The translations under genes and the position numbers were made by a program. From the NCBI RefSeq assembly GCF_000763945.1, contig NZ_JQFJ01000002.1:248001-312000 (forward strand): a DNA stretch of 64,000 bases. Reading direction: 5' to 3'. Positions 36,403 to 44,627 of this stretch are shown here, piece after piece (the first letter of the stretch is position 1; each line of letters opens with the position of its first letter). Origin of the DNA: Sphingopyxis sp. MWB1. Its GTDB lineage: Bacteria; Pseudomonadota; Alphaproteobacteria; Sphingomonadales; Sphingomonadaceae. The notes under the pieces are model-generated. The model was not told where the DNA came from. It saw nothing but the letters and a program-made list of their open reading frames with translations, and searched no databases.

Positions 36403-37698
36403 ATGCCTGAAACGCATCGGCGTCCGGCGCGCAATTTGCCGCCGCTGTCGCTTCACGTTCCCGAACCGCGTTATCGCCCCGGCGATACGCCGGACTTTTC
36501 CGATATCGAGGTACCCGCGGTCGATGCGACACCGCGCCCCGGAGAGGCGACCAAGGCCGATGCGATGCGCGAGCTTTGCTACGGGCTGGTGCGGGTTCTC
36601 GATTTCGACGGTGAGGCCAAGGGGCCATGGGACCCCAAGCTTTCGCCTGATCGGCTGCGCGTGATGCTGCGCTATATGATGCTGGTGCGCGCCTTTGACG
36701 ACCGCATGTTTCGCGCGCAGCGACAGGGCAAGACCAGCTTTTACATGAAGTCGACCGGCGAGGAAGCGACCTCGGTCGCTTCAACGATGGCGATCGACCG
36801 CAATGACATGTGCTTTCCCAGCTATCGCCAGCAAGGCATTCTGATTACACGCGAATATCCGCTGATTCAGATGATGAACCAGATTTATTCGAACCGCGGC
36901 GATCATCTGCTGGGGCGACAATTGCCGATCATGTATTCAGCGCCCGAACATGGATTTTTTAGCGTGTCGGGCAATCTCGCGACCCAATATCCGCAGGCGG
37001 TGGGCTGGGCGATGGCCTCGGCGTCAAAGGGCGACAGCCGGATCGCGACCGTGTGGTGCGGGGAAGGGTCGTCGGCCGAAGGGGATTTCCATTCGGCGCT
37101 GACCTTTGCGACCGTCTATAATGCCCCGGTCATCTTCAATGTCGTGAACAATCAATGGGCGATTTCCAGCTTTTCGGGCTTTGCCGGGGGCGAGCGCACC
37201 ACCTTTGCAGCGCGCGCCGTGGGCTATGGCATTGCCGGGCTGCGCGTCGACGGCAATGATCCGCTCGCCGTCTATGCTGCGACCCAATGGGCCGCCGACC
37301 GCGCGCGGACCAACAATGGCCCGACCCTAATCGAGCATTTCACCTATCGCGCCGAAGGGCATAGCACGTCGGACGACCCCAGCGCCTATCGTGCCGCACA
37401 GGAGGCAAGCGCCTGGCCTTTCGGCGATCCGGTCGCGCGATTGAAGCAGCATCTGGAAAAGTTGGGCGAATGGGACGAAGCGCAGCATGAGGCGCTTCAG
37501 AAGGAGCTCGAAGATCTGGTAAAGACGACTCAGAAGCAGTCGGAAAAACTTGGCATTTTGGGCCATGGGATGCACCAACCCTTTGAGACCATGTTCGAAG
37601 ATGTGTTCGAGGATATGCCCTGGCACCTCAAGGAACAATGCGCCCAGATGCTCGCCGAACAGGAAGCGAAGTTCGGCCCCGATTGGAAGCCCGAATGA
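36403..37698 (+). CDS. bkdA1: Branched-chain 2-oxoacid dehydrogenase E1 component, alpha subunit
   Basis: Thiamine-diphosphate-dependent decarboxylase subunit of 431 residues. The N-terminal extension of about 90 residues (LSLHVPEPRYRPGDTPDF) is typical of bacterial BCKDH alpha rather than PDH alpha. ThDP motif: GEGSSAEGDFHSALTFATVY ending NNQWAISS; also FYMKSTGEEA and the phospho-loop-like YRAEGHSTSDDPSAYR. It acts with the beta subunit on 2-oxoisovalerate and related acids. GGAAGGGAAG precedes the ATG at 36403. The stop overlaps the beta start (ATGATG). Confidence 0.95.
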   Translation: MPETHRRPARNLPPLSLHVPEPRYRPGDTPDFSDIEVPAVDATPRPGEATKADAMRELCYGLVRVLDFDGEAKGPWDPKLSPDRLRVMLRYMMLVRAFDDRMFRAQRQGKTSFYMKSTGEEATSVASTMAIDRNDMCFPSYRQQGILITREYPLIQMMNQIYSNRGDHLLGRQLPIMYSAPEHGFFSVSGNLATQYPQAVGWAMASASKGDSRIATVWCGEGSSAEGDFHSALTFATVYNAPVIFNVVNNQWAISSFSGFAGGERTTFAARAVGYGIAGLRVDGNDPLAVYAATQWAADRARTNNGPTLIEHFTYRAEGHSTSDDPSAYRAAQEASAWPFGDPVARLKQHLEKLGEWDEAQHEALQKELEDLVKTTQKQSEKLGILGHGMHQPFETMFEDVFEDMPWHLKEQCAQMLAEQEAKFGPDWKPE

Positions 37699-38762
37699 TG
37701 GCCCCTGACACCATGGCCCCTGACGGGGTGGCAGCTACCCCCACCACGACCAAGACGATGAACATGATCGAGGCGATCAACAGCGCCATGGACATCATGC
37801 TCGATCGTGACCCCAGCACCATCGTGATGGGGGAGGATGTCGGCTATTTCGGCGGGGTTTTCCGCGCGACCGCGGGCTTGCAGAAAAAATATGGCAAGAC
37901 GCGGGTGTTCGACACGCCGATCAACGAATGCGGCATCATCGGTGTTGCGGTGGGCATGGGCGCCTATGGTCTGCGCCCCGTGCCCGAAATCCAGTTCGCC
38001 GATTATATTTATCCGGGGCTCGACCAACTCGTCAGCGAGGCGGCGCGGCTGCGCTATCGCTCGGCCAATGATTTCATCTGTCCGATGACGGTGCGCACCC
38101 CCTTTGGCGGTGGCATTTTCGGCGGACAAACGCATAGCCAGTCGCCCGAAAGCATCATGACGCATATCTGCGGGGTGAAAACGGTGATCCCGTCCAACCC
38201 CTATGATGCAAAAGGGCTGCTTATCGCGGCGATCGAGGATAATGACCCGGTCGTCTTTCTGGAGCCCAAACGCATCTATAACGGCCCGTTCAGCGGCTAT
38301 TATGACCGCCCGGTCGAGCCCTGGTCGCGTCATGACGCCAGCACGGTTCCGACCGATTATTACCGCATCGAACTGGGCAAGGCCGCGACGGTGCGCGAGG
38401 GGGAGGCGGTGACGGTGCTGGTTTATGGCACGATGGTCCATGTCGCCAAGACGGTGGTCGAGGAGCAGGGGATTGATGCGGAGATCATCGACCTGCGCAC
38501 CCTGCTGCCGCTTGATATCGAGGCGGTCGAGGCGTCGGTCCGCAAGACCGGACGCTGTTTGATCATTCATGAAGCCACCCGCACCTCGGGCTTTGGCGCC
38601 GAACTGGCCGCGCTGGTTCAGGAGCGCTGCTTTTATCATCTCGAAGCGCCGGTCGAGCGCGTCACCGGGTTCGACACGCCTTATCCGCACAGCCTCGAAT
38701 GGGCCTATTTCCCCGGACCCGTTCGCATCGCGACTGCGCTCAACAAGATTTTGAAGGACTGA
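37695..38762 (+). CDS. bkdA2: Branched-chain 2-oxoacid dehydrogenase E1 component, beta subunit
   Basis: Transketolase-like beta subunit of 355 residues, forming the E1 heterotetramer with the upstream gene. Motifs: MNMIEAINSAMDIMLDRDPS, MGEDVGYFGGVFRATAGL (ThDP-contacting Glu), RTPFGGGIFGGQTHSQSPES, FLEPKRIYNG and LIIHEATRTSGFGAELAA. The start overlaps the alpha stop; ATG 37695 or the next codon 37698 are both possible. The first 20 residues (MAPDTMAPDGVAATPTTT) are a low-complexity leader with a short repeat. The E2 gene starts 5 bp after the stop. Confidence 0.95.
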   Translation: MMAPDTMAPDGVAATPTTTKTMNMIEAINSAMDIMLDRDPSTIVMGEDVGYFGGVFRATAGLQKKYGKTRVFDTPINECGIIGVAVGMGAYGLRPVPEIQFADYIYPGLDQLVSEAARLRYRSANDFICPMTVRTPFGGGIFGGQTHSQSPESIMTHICGVKTVIPSNPYDAKGLLIAAIEDNDPVVFLEPKRIYNGPFSGYYDRPVEPWSRHDASTVPTDYYRIELGKAATVREGEAVTVLVYGTMVHVAKTVVEEQGIDAEIIDLRTLLPLDIEAVEASVRKTGRCLIIHEATRTSGFGAELAALVQERCFYHLEAPVERVTGFDTPYPHSLEWAYFPGPVRIATALNKILKD

Positions 38763-38767
38763 TCGCC

Positions 38768-40072
38768 ATGGCTCGTTATTCCTTTCGTTTGCCGGATATT
38801 GGCGAAGGCATCGCCGAGGCCGAGATTGTCGCTTGGCATGTGAAAATCGGTGACCGTGTCGAAGAAGATGCACAGCTTGCCGATATGATGACCGACAAGG
38901 CGACGGTCGAGATGGAATCGCCGGTGTCCGGCGTGGTCGTTGAACTGGCGGGCGAGGTCGGCGATATGGTGTCGATTGGATCGACGCTTGCCGTGATCGA
39001 GACTGATGCCGAGGTCAGCGAGGATGTCGAAGCTGCGCCTGACAGGAAAAACGATATAACAGAAGACGTTGTGTCAAGAATCTTATCTTCGAAGGAGGAT
39101 GAGGTTGAGGTGCCGGCGCCCGCCGTCACACCGGCAGACGCCAGCACGGAAGTCCGGGAGGCCTCGCCTGTTGCCGCGCAAGAGCGCGACCCTGCTCGGA
39201 AAATCCTTGCTTCCCCTGCTGTGCGGGCGCGGGCGAGGGATCTGGGGGTCGATCTTGCTGATGTGTCGGGCGATGGCGAGCGCATCCGGCACGCCGATCT
39301 CGACGCCTATCTGCGCTACCATGCGGGGCAGGGCTATCAGGCGCCCGGCGCATCGCGCGCGCACGTTGACGAGCCGGTCAAGGTCATCGGGATGCGGCGC
39401 AAGATTGCGGAAAATATGGCGGCTTCGAAAAGGGCCATTCCGCACTTCACCTATGTTGAGGAAATGGATGTCACCGCGCTGGAAGCGATGCGCGCCGACC
39501 TTAATGAAAATCGCGGTAATCGGCCTAAGTTAACGATGTTACCGTTCTTGATCGTTGCGATCTGCCGCACGATTCCGGCCTTTCCGATGATCAATGCCCG
39601 CTATGATGACGAAGCGGGCGTAGTGACGCGGCACGGCGCGGTGCATCTGGGGATGGCTACGCAAACCGACGCGGGATTGATGGTTCCGATAATCCGCGAC
39701 GCGCAGGACAAGAATGTCTGGCAATTGGCGAGCGAAATCACCCGTCTGGCCGAGGCGGCGCGCAGCGGAAAGGCGAAACCCGCCGAATTGACGGGCGGAA
39801 CGCTGACCGTCACTTCGTTGGGCCCGCTGGGCGGCGTGGCGACCACGCCGGTGATCAACCGCCCCGAAGTGGCGATTATCGGCCCCAACAAGATTGTCGA
39901 GCGCCCCATGTTCGCCCGAAATGCCCAAGGCGGTGAGGAAATCCGTCGCGCCAAGCTGATGAACCTGTCGATCAGCTGCGACCACCGCGTTGTCGATGGC
40001 TGGGATGCCGCCAGCTTCGTTCAGGCGCTCAAAAAGCTGATCGAAACGCCGGTTCTGCTGTTTGCAGAGTGA
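38768..40072 (+). CDS. bkdB: Branched-chain 2-oxoacid dehydrogenase E2 (dihydrolipoamide acyltransferase)
   Basis: Core acyltransferase of 434 residues. One lipoyl domain (residues 1-80) has Lys44 in DKATVEM; a linker of about 60 residues follows; the peripheral-subunit-binding domain (about 137-172, ILASPAVRARARDLGVDLAD) and the catalytic domain with SCDHRVVDGWDAASF (His406) complete it. It moves the branched-chain acyl group from lipoate to CoA. Linker codons around 39046-39110 are unusually A/T-rich (aaa, ata, aca, tta, tca). There is no E3 (lpd) gene downstream, so E3 must be supplied from elsewhere. Confidence 0.95.
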   Translation: MARYSFRLPDIGEGIAEAEIVAWHVKIGDRVEEDAQLADMMTDKATVEMESPVSGVVVELAGEVGDMVSIGSTLAVIETDAEVSEDVEAAPDRKNDITEDVVSRILSSKEDEVEVPAPAVTPADASTEVREASPVAAQERDPARKILASPAVRARARDLGVDLADVSGDGERIRHADLDAYLRYHAGQGYQAPGASRAHVDEPVKVIGMRRKIAENMAASKRAIPHFTYVEEMDVTALEAMRADLNENRGNRPKLTMLPFLIVAICRTIPAFPMINARYDDEAGVVTRHGAVHLGMATQTDAGLMVPIIRDAQDKNVWQLASEITRLAEAARSGKAKPAELTGGTLTVTSLGPLGGVATTPVINRPEVAIIGPNKIVERPMFARNAQGGEEIRRAKLMNLSISCDHRVVDGWDAASFVQALKKLIETPVLLFAE

Positions 40073-41052
40073 TATAGCGCGCCTGCGGATTTTTGGCTCG
40101 CGGGTTACTATGTTTACATTGTTTTGCGGCTCTTTTTTGGGGCTTTTTTGCGCTCCTTCCGCTGCTTCAGAGGGAATGACGCAAGGAAAGTGGGGTTTGC
40201 GTGGTGTACGCCTCCGGCTTTTGTACAGCCAGGCATATTTTTTGAGCGGGCTATGCGGTGCGTCGCTTGAAAATCCTTGGAAATTCTGGAGCTCTTGATT
40301 TTAGCACTCAATGTGACGCGCGTTAGCATGGTCGATTTGTGGTCCTAAAGCCGCTCATCCGCTCCATGCTGAAGGTATTGAGGCTATTGGCACCCGGCCA
40401 GACGCCTAGGGCGCACAGGAAATCCTCTCTAAAGATGCGCTCGGGCGGTGCCTGGCGATGACGGAAGAGGCATTCGCCTTGTGCCGCGAAGAAGGCAATG
40501 GCTAACGGTCGCGTCTTTATGCTCTGCGCTCTGGCCCGCGTCAGACGCGAGCATCGCCGATTTGCCTTTAATCGCTTGTTCTGGTGCTACTCCTTGCACG
40601 TCCCTGTTCGCCGCCAAGGGGAATCTACGCGCCGCTATGTTAACCGTGTCATCCTGGCGCTTGTCCGCGAAAGAGGTTGCGGGCGCGGGGTGGAGAAATG
40701 GGAAGCAAAGGAACGGGGCTGAGTGCGCTTTTCTGGGTATCCCGCGCTTATGGCTAATGTTAACAATGTTAATGCGATATCGCAGTTCCGTGGGGCAAGC
40801 GGTTGTGCAGGCCAGAAGCTGCCAAACACCGAAGGACAGGCGTTCTCGGATCGGCAGGATGTCAATGAGTTTCGCAAAAAGACGCAAAGACATGACGATG
40901 TCTTACCAGCCATGAAGGGGCCAACGTGTTTACGACTCGCGAGGGGTCGGGCCGTGGATGAGGAAATGGGCCTCGCAGGCCAAACCACGCGGCGCTGGCG
41001 CGGCAAGCAAAGCTGGCGTAGATGGGGTACAAGGGAATGAAGGAGAGCGGGC
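40073..41052. other. 980-bp intergenic stretch without a convincing gene
   Basis: Frames on both strands are open for up to about 155 codons (40429-40893 minus, 40448-40915 plus), but neither translation has a recognisable domain, hydrophobic pattern or good ribosome-binding site, and they shadow each other. The first 250 bp are visibly richer in T and A than the flanks. A TTAAC-AAT-GTTAA inverted repeat lies at about 40757-40770, and a CGCAAAAAGACGCAAAGAC segment at about 40873. It may be a decayed gene or repeat remnant; it also holds the promoter of the AI-2E gene. Confidence 0.5.
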
Positions 41053-42252
41053 GTGGCTGAAGACCGGGGGAAGGACGATGTGCGGCAGACGCCCATTAAT
41101 CCCCTGCATCAGATTGAGATTGATGATTTTCGGCGCGATCGGTTGCTCGCCGCGCTGACGCTAATTCTGGGGGCGGCCTTTTGCTTGGGACTACCCTTTG
41201 CCTTGCAGGCGGGGGCGGAATTCTTTCTGCCCCTGACGGCGGCAATTGTCATTTCCATCGCGCTGGTGCCGCTGCTCGAATGGCTGGAACGGCACCGCGT
41301 GCCCTCGGCGCTTGCCTCCTTTCTGTCGCTTTCGGCCTTTCTGATGCTGGTCAATGCCGCACTGGCGATTATTGTCGTGCCGGCGACGGGGTGGTTTGGG
41401 CGGTTGCCGGAGGCTATTCCTCGCATTCAGTCTAACCTGGCGCCGCTGATTGATTTTTATTCGACGTTGCAGCGTTTCGTAGAACGCACATTGACGTCGG
41501 TGGCGAGCGGAACCGAGGCGACGGCGCAGGCGGTGGCCGATACGACGCCGACATCGGTGGTCGATTATTTCATCTCCGCCGCCCCGGCGGTCGCGATCCA
41601 GCTTTTCTTCGCCATTTTGGTCATCTTCTTCTTCCTTGCCGGGTGGACGCGGCTGCGCCAGCGGACGATTCGCCGGCGCGGAAGCTTTGACGGGGCGATG
41701 CAGACCGCGCGGGTGATCCAGAATGTCGTGGATGCCACCGCCGATTATCTGGCGACGATCACCATGATCAACGCGATATTGGGGCTGGTCGTCGCGCTGC
41801 TTTTGTGGGCGCTGGGGATGCCGTCGCCCTTCATGTGGGGCGGGATCGTCAGCATCTGCAATTTCGTGCCCTATCTGGGCCCCATCGTCGCCTCGGTGCT
41901 GCTGGGGCTGGGCGGGCTGATGACGTTCGACGTGGTCGGCCTTGCGCTGCTTCCCGCGATTATCTTTATCGGGGTGCATACGATTGAAGCGAATCTGATC
42001 ACGCCGCTGGTGCTCGGCAAAAGGCTGACGATAAATCCCTTGCTGATTCTCGTCTCGCTGAGCTTTTGGGGATGGATATGGGGGGCGCCGGGCGCCTTGC
42101 TCGCGGTGCCGCTGCTGTTGATCCTGCAAACGATTTTGCAGTCGACCGGAACGCCGGATTTGGCGGGTTTCCTGTTCGAACGCGGCACATTGACGACCGC
42201 CGAGGAAATGCGCGAACGATTATTTCGCAAAGATAATGATCGCGACGGTTGA
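41053..42252 (+). CDS. AI-2E family transporter (PerM-like permease)
   Basis: Polytopic inner-membrane protein of 399 residues with about eight helices. Family hallmarks are the paired N-terminal helices (LLAALTLILGAAFCLGLPFA and FFLPLTAAIVISIALVPLLEWLE), the amphipathic middle region (LAPLIDFYSTLQRFVERTL) and the conserved C-terminal block FVPYLGPIVASVLLGLGGL with EANLITPLVLGKRLTINPL. Members export autoinducer-2 (TqsA) or act as Na+/H+ antiporters, so the substrate is open. Start GTG 41053 with GGAG seven bases upstream. tRNA-Asp lies 43 bp downstream. Confidence 0.9.
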   Translation: MAEDRGKDDVRQTPINPLHQIEIDDFRRDRLLAALTLILGAAFCLGLPFALQAGAEFFLPLTAAIVISIALVPLLEWLERHRVPSALASFLSLSAFLMLVNAALAIIVVPATGWFGRLPEAIPRIQSNLAPLIDFYSTLQRFVERTLTSVASGTEATAQAVADTTPTSVVDYFISAAPAVAIQLFFAILVIFFFLAGWTRLRQRTIRRRGSFDGAMQTARVIQNVVDATADYLATITMINAILGLVVALLLWALGMPSPFMWGGIVSICNFVPYLGPIVASVLLGLGGLMTFDVVGLALLPAIIFIGVHTIEANLITPLVLGKRLTINPLLILVSLSFWGWIWGAPGALLAVPLLLILQTILQSTGTPDLAGFLFERGTLTTAEEMRERLFRKDNDRDG

Positions 42253-42295
42253 CAGGTCGCGGCGCGCGTCATATTGGCGCGTCTCCCAAGCCCAA

Positions 42296-42372
<77 letters not shown>

Positions 42373-42632
42373 TTTCCTGTTTCTCTTCAACAGGATGGCG
42401 CGCTTGGTTTCCAGACATTCAAGATGATGACGAGGCAAGGGCGGCCTTTGTATGCGGCCCGCGAGGCTCAAATCTGTGGGCCTTTTCCTCTCGCTGTGCG
42501 CAGGAGAGGCCTGCCCTTCGGAGGGAGCGCAAGCCTGCTTCAGATTGGTGTCAGGCCGCGCGGGTCCGCAGATGGGTCCCTGTCGTCGCGGGGACACATG
42601 TTCTTTATCTTTAGTAACAGTTGGGTTGCCGA

Positions 42633-42863
42633 TCAGCCGCGCCAGCGGCCCAGTTCCATCCAGCGCAGCAGCGGCTTGAGCGGCATGATCCAGATTGTGC
42701 CGGCGATCAGGTAGAAGATGGCTTGCACGAGCACCGGCCAGTCGCCGACCCGGCGCGAGAGGCTGGCGATGAGCACCGCCCAGACGAGGATGAGCAGCAG
42801 GATCATCGCCATGCCCGCGGGCTTGCGCCAGCTTGGCTGGGGGTTGGCGGGGTCGTCGTTCAA
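42633..42863 (-). CDS. DUF2842 family small membrane protein
   Basis: A 76-residue protein with two membrane helices (about 17-37 and 46-64). The conserved DUF2842 features are PSWRKPAGMAMILLLILVWA, SLSRRVGDWPVLVQAIFYLI and WIMPLKPLLRWMELGRW. It is an alphaproteobacterial family of unknown function. Its start overlaps the fau stop by ATGA, so it is translationally coupled to the folate gene. Confidence 0.9.
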   Translation of the reverse strand: MNDDPANPQPSWRKPAGMAMILLLILVWAVLIASLSRRVGDWPVLVQAIFYLIAGTIWIMPLKPLLRWMELGRWRG

Positions 42864-43456
42864 ATCCTGTCTCCCATGACGATAAATTCCTGTTCGGTGA
42901 GTATGGCGTCGAGCGCCATGTCGGTGGCTTCGCGCGGAACGCTGTCAACTTCCTGCACCGCCCAGGCAATGCCGACGCGCAAGGCGTCGGGATGGGCGGC
43001 GAAATAGCGGTCATAATGGCCGCCGCCCTGACCCAGCCGCCCGCCGTGGCGGTCAAAGCCGAGGAGCGGGCAGAAGATAAGGCCCGGCTGCGCCGATGGC
43101 GCATTTTCTGCGGGTTGCGGGGTATGCCACGGCCCCGGCGCCAGCGGGTCGCCCGGTTTCCACAGGCGAAAACCCATATGCTCATCGCGTGCTTCATGAT
43201 AGGGAAGGGTCGTTGTTAACCCTGTAAACATAGGCAGTATATCGGGTTCATGCTGCCAAGGCGCATAGAGGCCGATGACCCCATGCGCCTTAACCAGCGT
43301 GGCGACGGGATCGGGGAGGGCGCGAAAGGCGGCGAGGCGCGCGATGCCGTCGAGACCCGCCACAAAATGGCGGCGGCGAAAGCGGAGGCGGTCGCGCAGC
43401 GCCTGTTTCTGCTGTGTCAGATCGGAAGAACCCATATCGGGCGAAGATAGGGTCAT
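42860..43456 (-). CDS. fau: 5-formyltetrahydrofolate cyclo-ligase
   Basis: Converts 5-formyl-THF to methenyl-THF using ATP; 198 residues. Seen are the N-terminal KQALRDRLRFRRR, LYAPWQHEPDI, the substrate region LIFCPLLGFDRHGGRLGQGGGHYDRYF (GxGGGxYDR family motif) and VGIAWAVQEVDSVPREATDMALD near the end. It lies downstream of zapA and 6S RNA, the arrangement known as ssrS-ygfA/fau in proteobacteria, so it is probably cotranscribed with 6S RNA. ATG 43456 has no strong Shine-Dalgarno sequence; an ATG seven codons later is possible. Confidence 0.94.
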   Translation of the reverse strand: MTLSSPDMGSSDLTQQKQALRDRLRFRRRHFVAGLDGIARLAAFRALPDPVATLVKAHGVIGLYAPWQHEPDILPMFTGLTTTLPYHEARDEHMGFRLWKPGDPLAPGPWHTPQPAENAPSAQPGLIFCPLLGFDRHGGRLGQGGGHYDRYFAAHPDALRVGIAWAVQEVDSVPREATDMALDAILTEQEFIVMGDRI

Positions 43457-43582
43457 GGCCGCGAGAGACTTTCCACTGTCCTGACCCCCATTGTCCTGAC
43501 CCCAATGTCGGACACTGCAGGCCGACTGACTGCGGGCCGACTTGGCGCGGGGCGGGTTGGCGGGACCGCCATGGGGTCGTTT

Positions 43583-43750
43583 GCCGGAAGATCCTCTGAC
43601 GCCAGTAACGTCAGGTGGGGGCCATATACGTCGGGCCAGGGCCCGGGCAGGGACAGCTCCCTTGGATGATGTATCGCCTCAGGGATTTTCGCAACGGCTC
43701 GTACCGGGCAGTGCCCGCCGTAGCCTATGTAGGGAGGCGGCGCTTCCGGC
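43583..43750 (-). ncRNA. ssrS: 6S RNA
   Basis: Located between zapA and fau, the classical place of 6S RNA. On the minus strand the region begins GCCGGAAG (43750-43743) and ends with its complement CTTCCGGC (43590-43583), a closing stem of 8 bp enclosing about 150 nt. Inside, AATCCCTGAGGCGATACATC closely parallels the E. coli 6S segment CCCCUGAGCCGAUAUUUC that forms the 5' side of the RNA-polymerase-binding bubble. GC-rich helices (GGGAGCTGTCCC, CCCGGGCCCTGGCC) fill the apex. 6S RNA mimics an open promoter and inhibits sigma70 holoenzyme. The ends are approximate. Confidence 0.85.
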
Positions 43751-43775
43751 TCAAGCCCCATGCGCGTTTGTGCGA

Positions 43776-44219
43776 TCAGGGGAGCTGTTCGATCCGTGTC
43801 GCGAGCGTTTCGATGCGGTCGGCGATGGCCAGCAGCGCGCGATCGTGCAGGCGGCCATTGCCATTCGGGGCCGGATAGGCTTTTTCGGAAGCCGCCTCGG
43901 CCAGGGCGTGCCGAAGCGCGCCAATTTCCTGGCGCGCAGCCTCCAGCTTCTTGTTGGCTTTCGCTTCACGCTCTTCGGCAAGCGTCAGGGCGCCGCGCAA
44001 TTTTTCCGAAGCGGCATCGGTGGTGCCCGATCCCGATTCCTGAACTTCGTCGGCGAGCATCAGGGCAGCGAAGAGAAGCTGGCGCACCTCGGTCCCGCCG
44101 CCAAAGCTTCGTGCCTTTTCGTCGATCATTGCGGCAAGACGGAATAATTGCTGTTCCTCGCCATCGGCGCAGTGGACGTCATAGGTGCGTCCCGCGATGC
44201 TGAGTTTGACGTCAGCCAC
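43776..44219 (-). CDS. zapA: Cell division protein ZapA
   Basis: A 147-residue FtsZ-ring stabiliser. The N-terminal ZapA domain has KLSIAGRTYDVHCADGEEQQ and LFRLAAMIDEKARSFGGGTE; the rest is a coiled coil (about 50-110, LADEVQES...KLEAARQEIGALRHALA). The C-terminal tail of about 40 residues is longer than in E. coli ZapA. The GTG at 44219 is preferred because GGAGG lies seven bases upstream; the frame upstream begins only with a TTG inside that Shine-Dalgarno sequence. It overlaps the stop of the small coiled-coil gene by 8 bases. Confidence 0.9.
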   Translation of the reverse strand: MADVKLSIAGRTYDVHCADGEEQQLFRLAAMIDEKARSFGGGTEVRQLLFAALMLADEVQESGSGTTDAASEKLRGALTLAEEREAKANKKLEAARQEIGALRHALAEAASEKAYPAPNGNGRLHDRALLAIADRIETLATRIEQLP

Positions 44220-44412
44220 GCTGCGCCTCCGCAATTATCCGGTCGAGCTCGCCGATCACGGCGGCCACTTCCTGTTTCAACGCCGGATCGGGCGCGGAGG
44301 CTGTGGTGGGGGTTGGGCGATTCGACATGTCAGCCAGTTTTTTCTCGATACGGCTTAGCGCCCGCTCGATACGGCCGATGGCAAGGCTGGATTCGTCGAG
44401 ATCGAGTTGCAT
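44212..44412 (-). CDS. Small coiled-coil protein encoded upstream of zapA
   Basis: A 66-residue acidic protein, MQLDLDESSLAIGRIERALS..., with a heptad-like helix (SLAIGRIERALSRIEKKLAD), a proline-rich hinge (NRPTPTTASAPDP) and a second helix (ALKQEVAAVIGELDRIIAEA). It overlaps zapA by 8 bases. Alphaproteobacteria often encode a short coiled-coil protein (DUF4164-like) in this position, which suggests a partner of ZapA at the division site; this is inference from context. The ATG at 44412 was chosen over an upstream reading. Confidence 0.75.
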   Translation of the reverse strand: MQLDLDESSLAIGRIERALSRIEKKLADMSNRPTPTTASAPDPALKQEVAAVIGELDRIIAEAQRG

Positions 44413-44627
44413 GCGGAAAAAGCTAGCAGTCGCGGAAACCGCGCGCAAATATTTGTCGCTCCGTCCCGGTGAAGGAAAATGCGTAGCGGAATGGCCGCGC
44501 GCTATGGAATTTGCGCCCCGGACGGTTGACTCCTGCCCCTACGACCGCAAAGGGCTGTCGGCATCAACGGGCCGGCGCAAAAGGCTTGGCCCTTTACTGC
44601 TTTCAACCCAATTGATGCGGGGAAAAA

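Noticed and set aside
40757..40770. TTAAC-AAT-GTTAA as a CtrA binding site
   Set aside because: CtrA sites need TTAA-N7-TTAA; here the spacing between TTAA elements is five bases, so it is recorded only as an inverted repeat.
40429..40915. Overlapping open frames of about 155 codons on both strands in the gap before the AI-2E gene
   Set aside because: Neither shows a motif, plausible start or normal composition; treated as non-coding or decayed.
43453..43761. Minus-strand open frame across the zapA-fau gap
   Set aside because: The region fits 6S RNA by sequence, structure and synteny; the translation is Pro-rich and meaningless.
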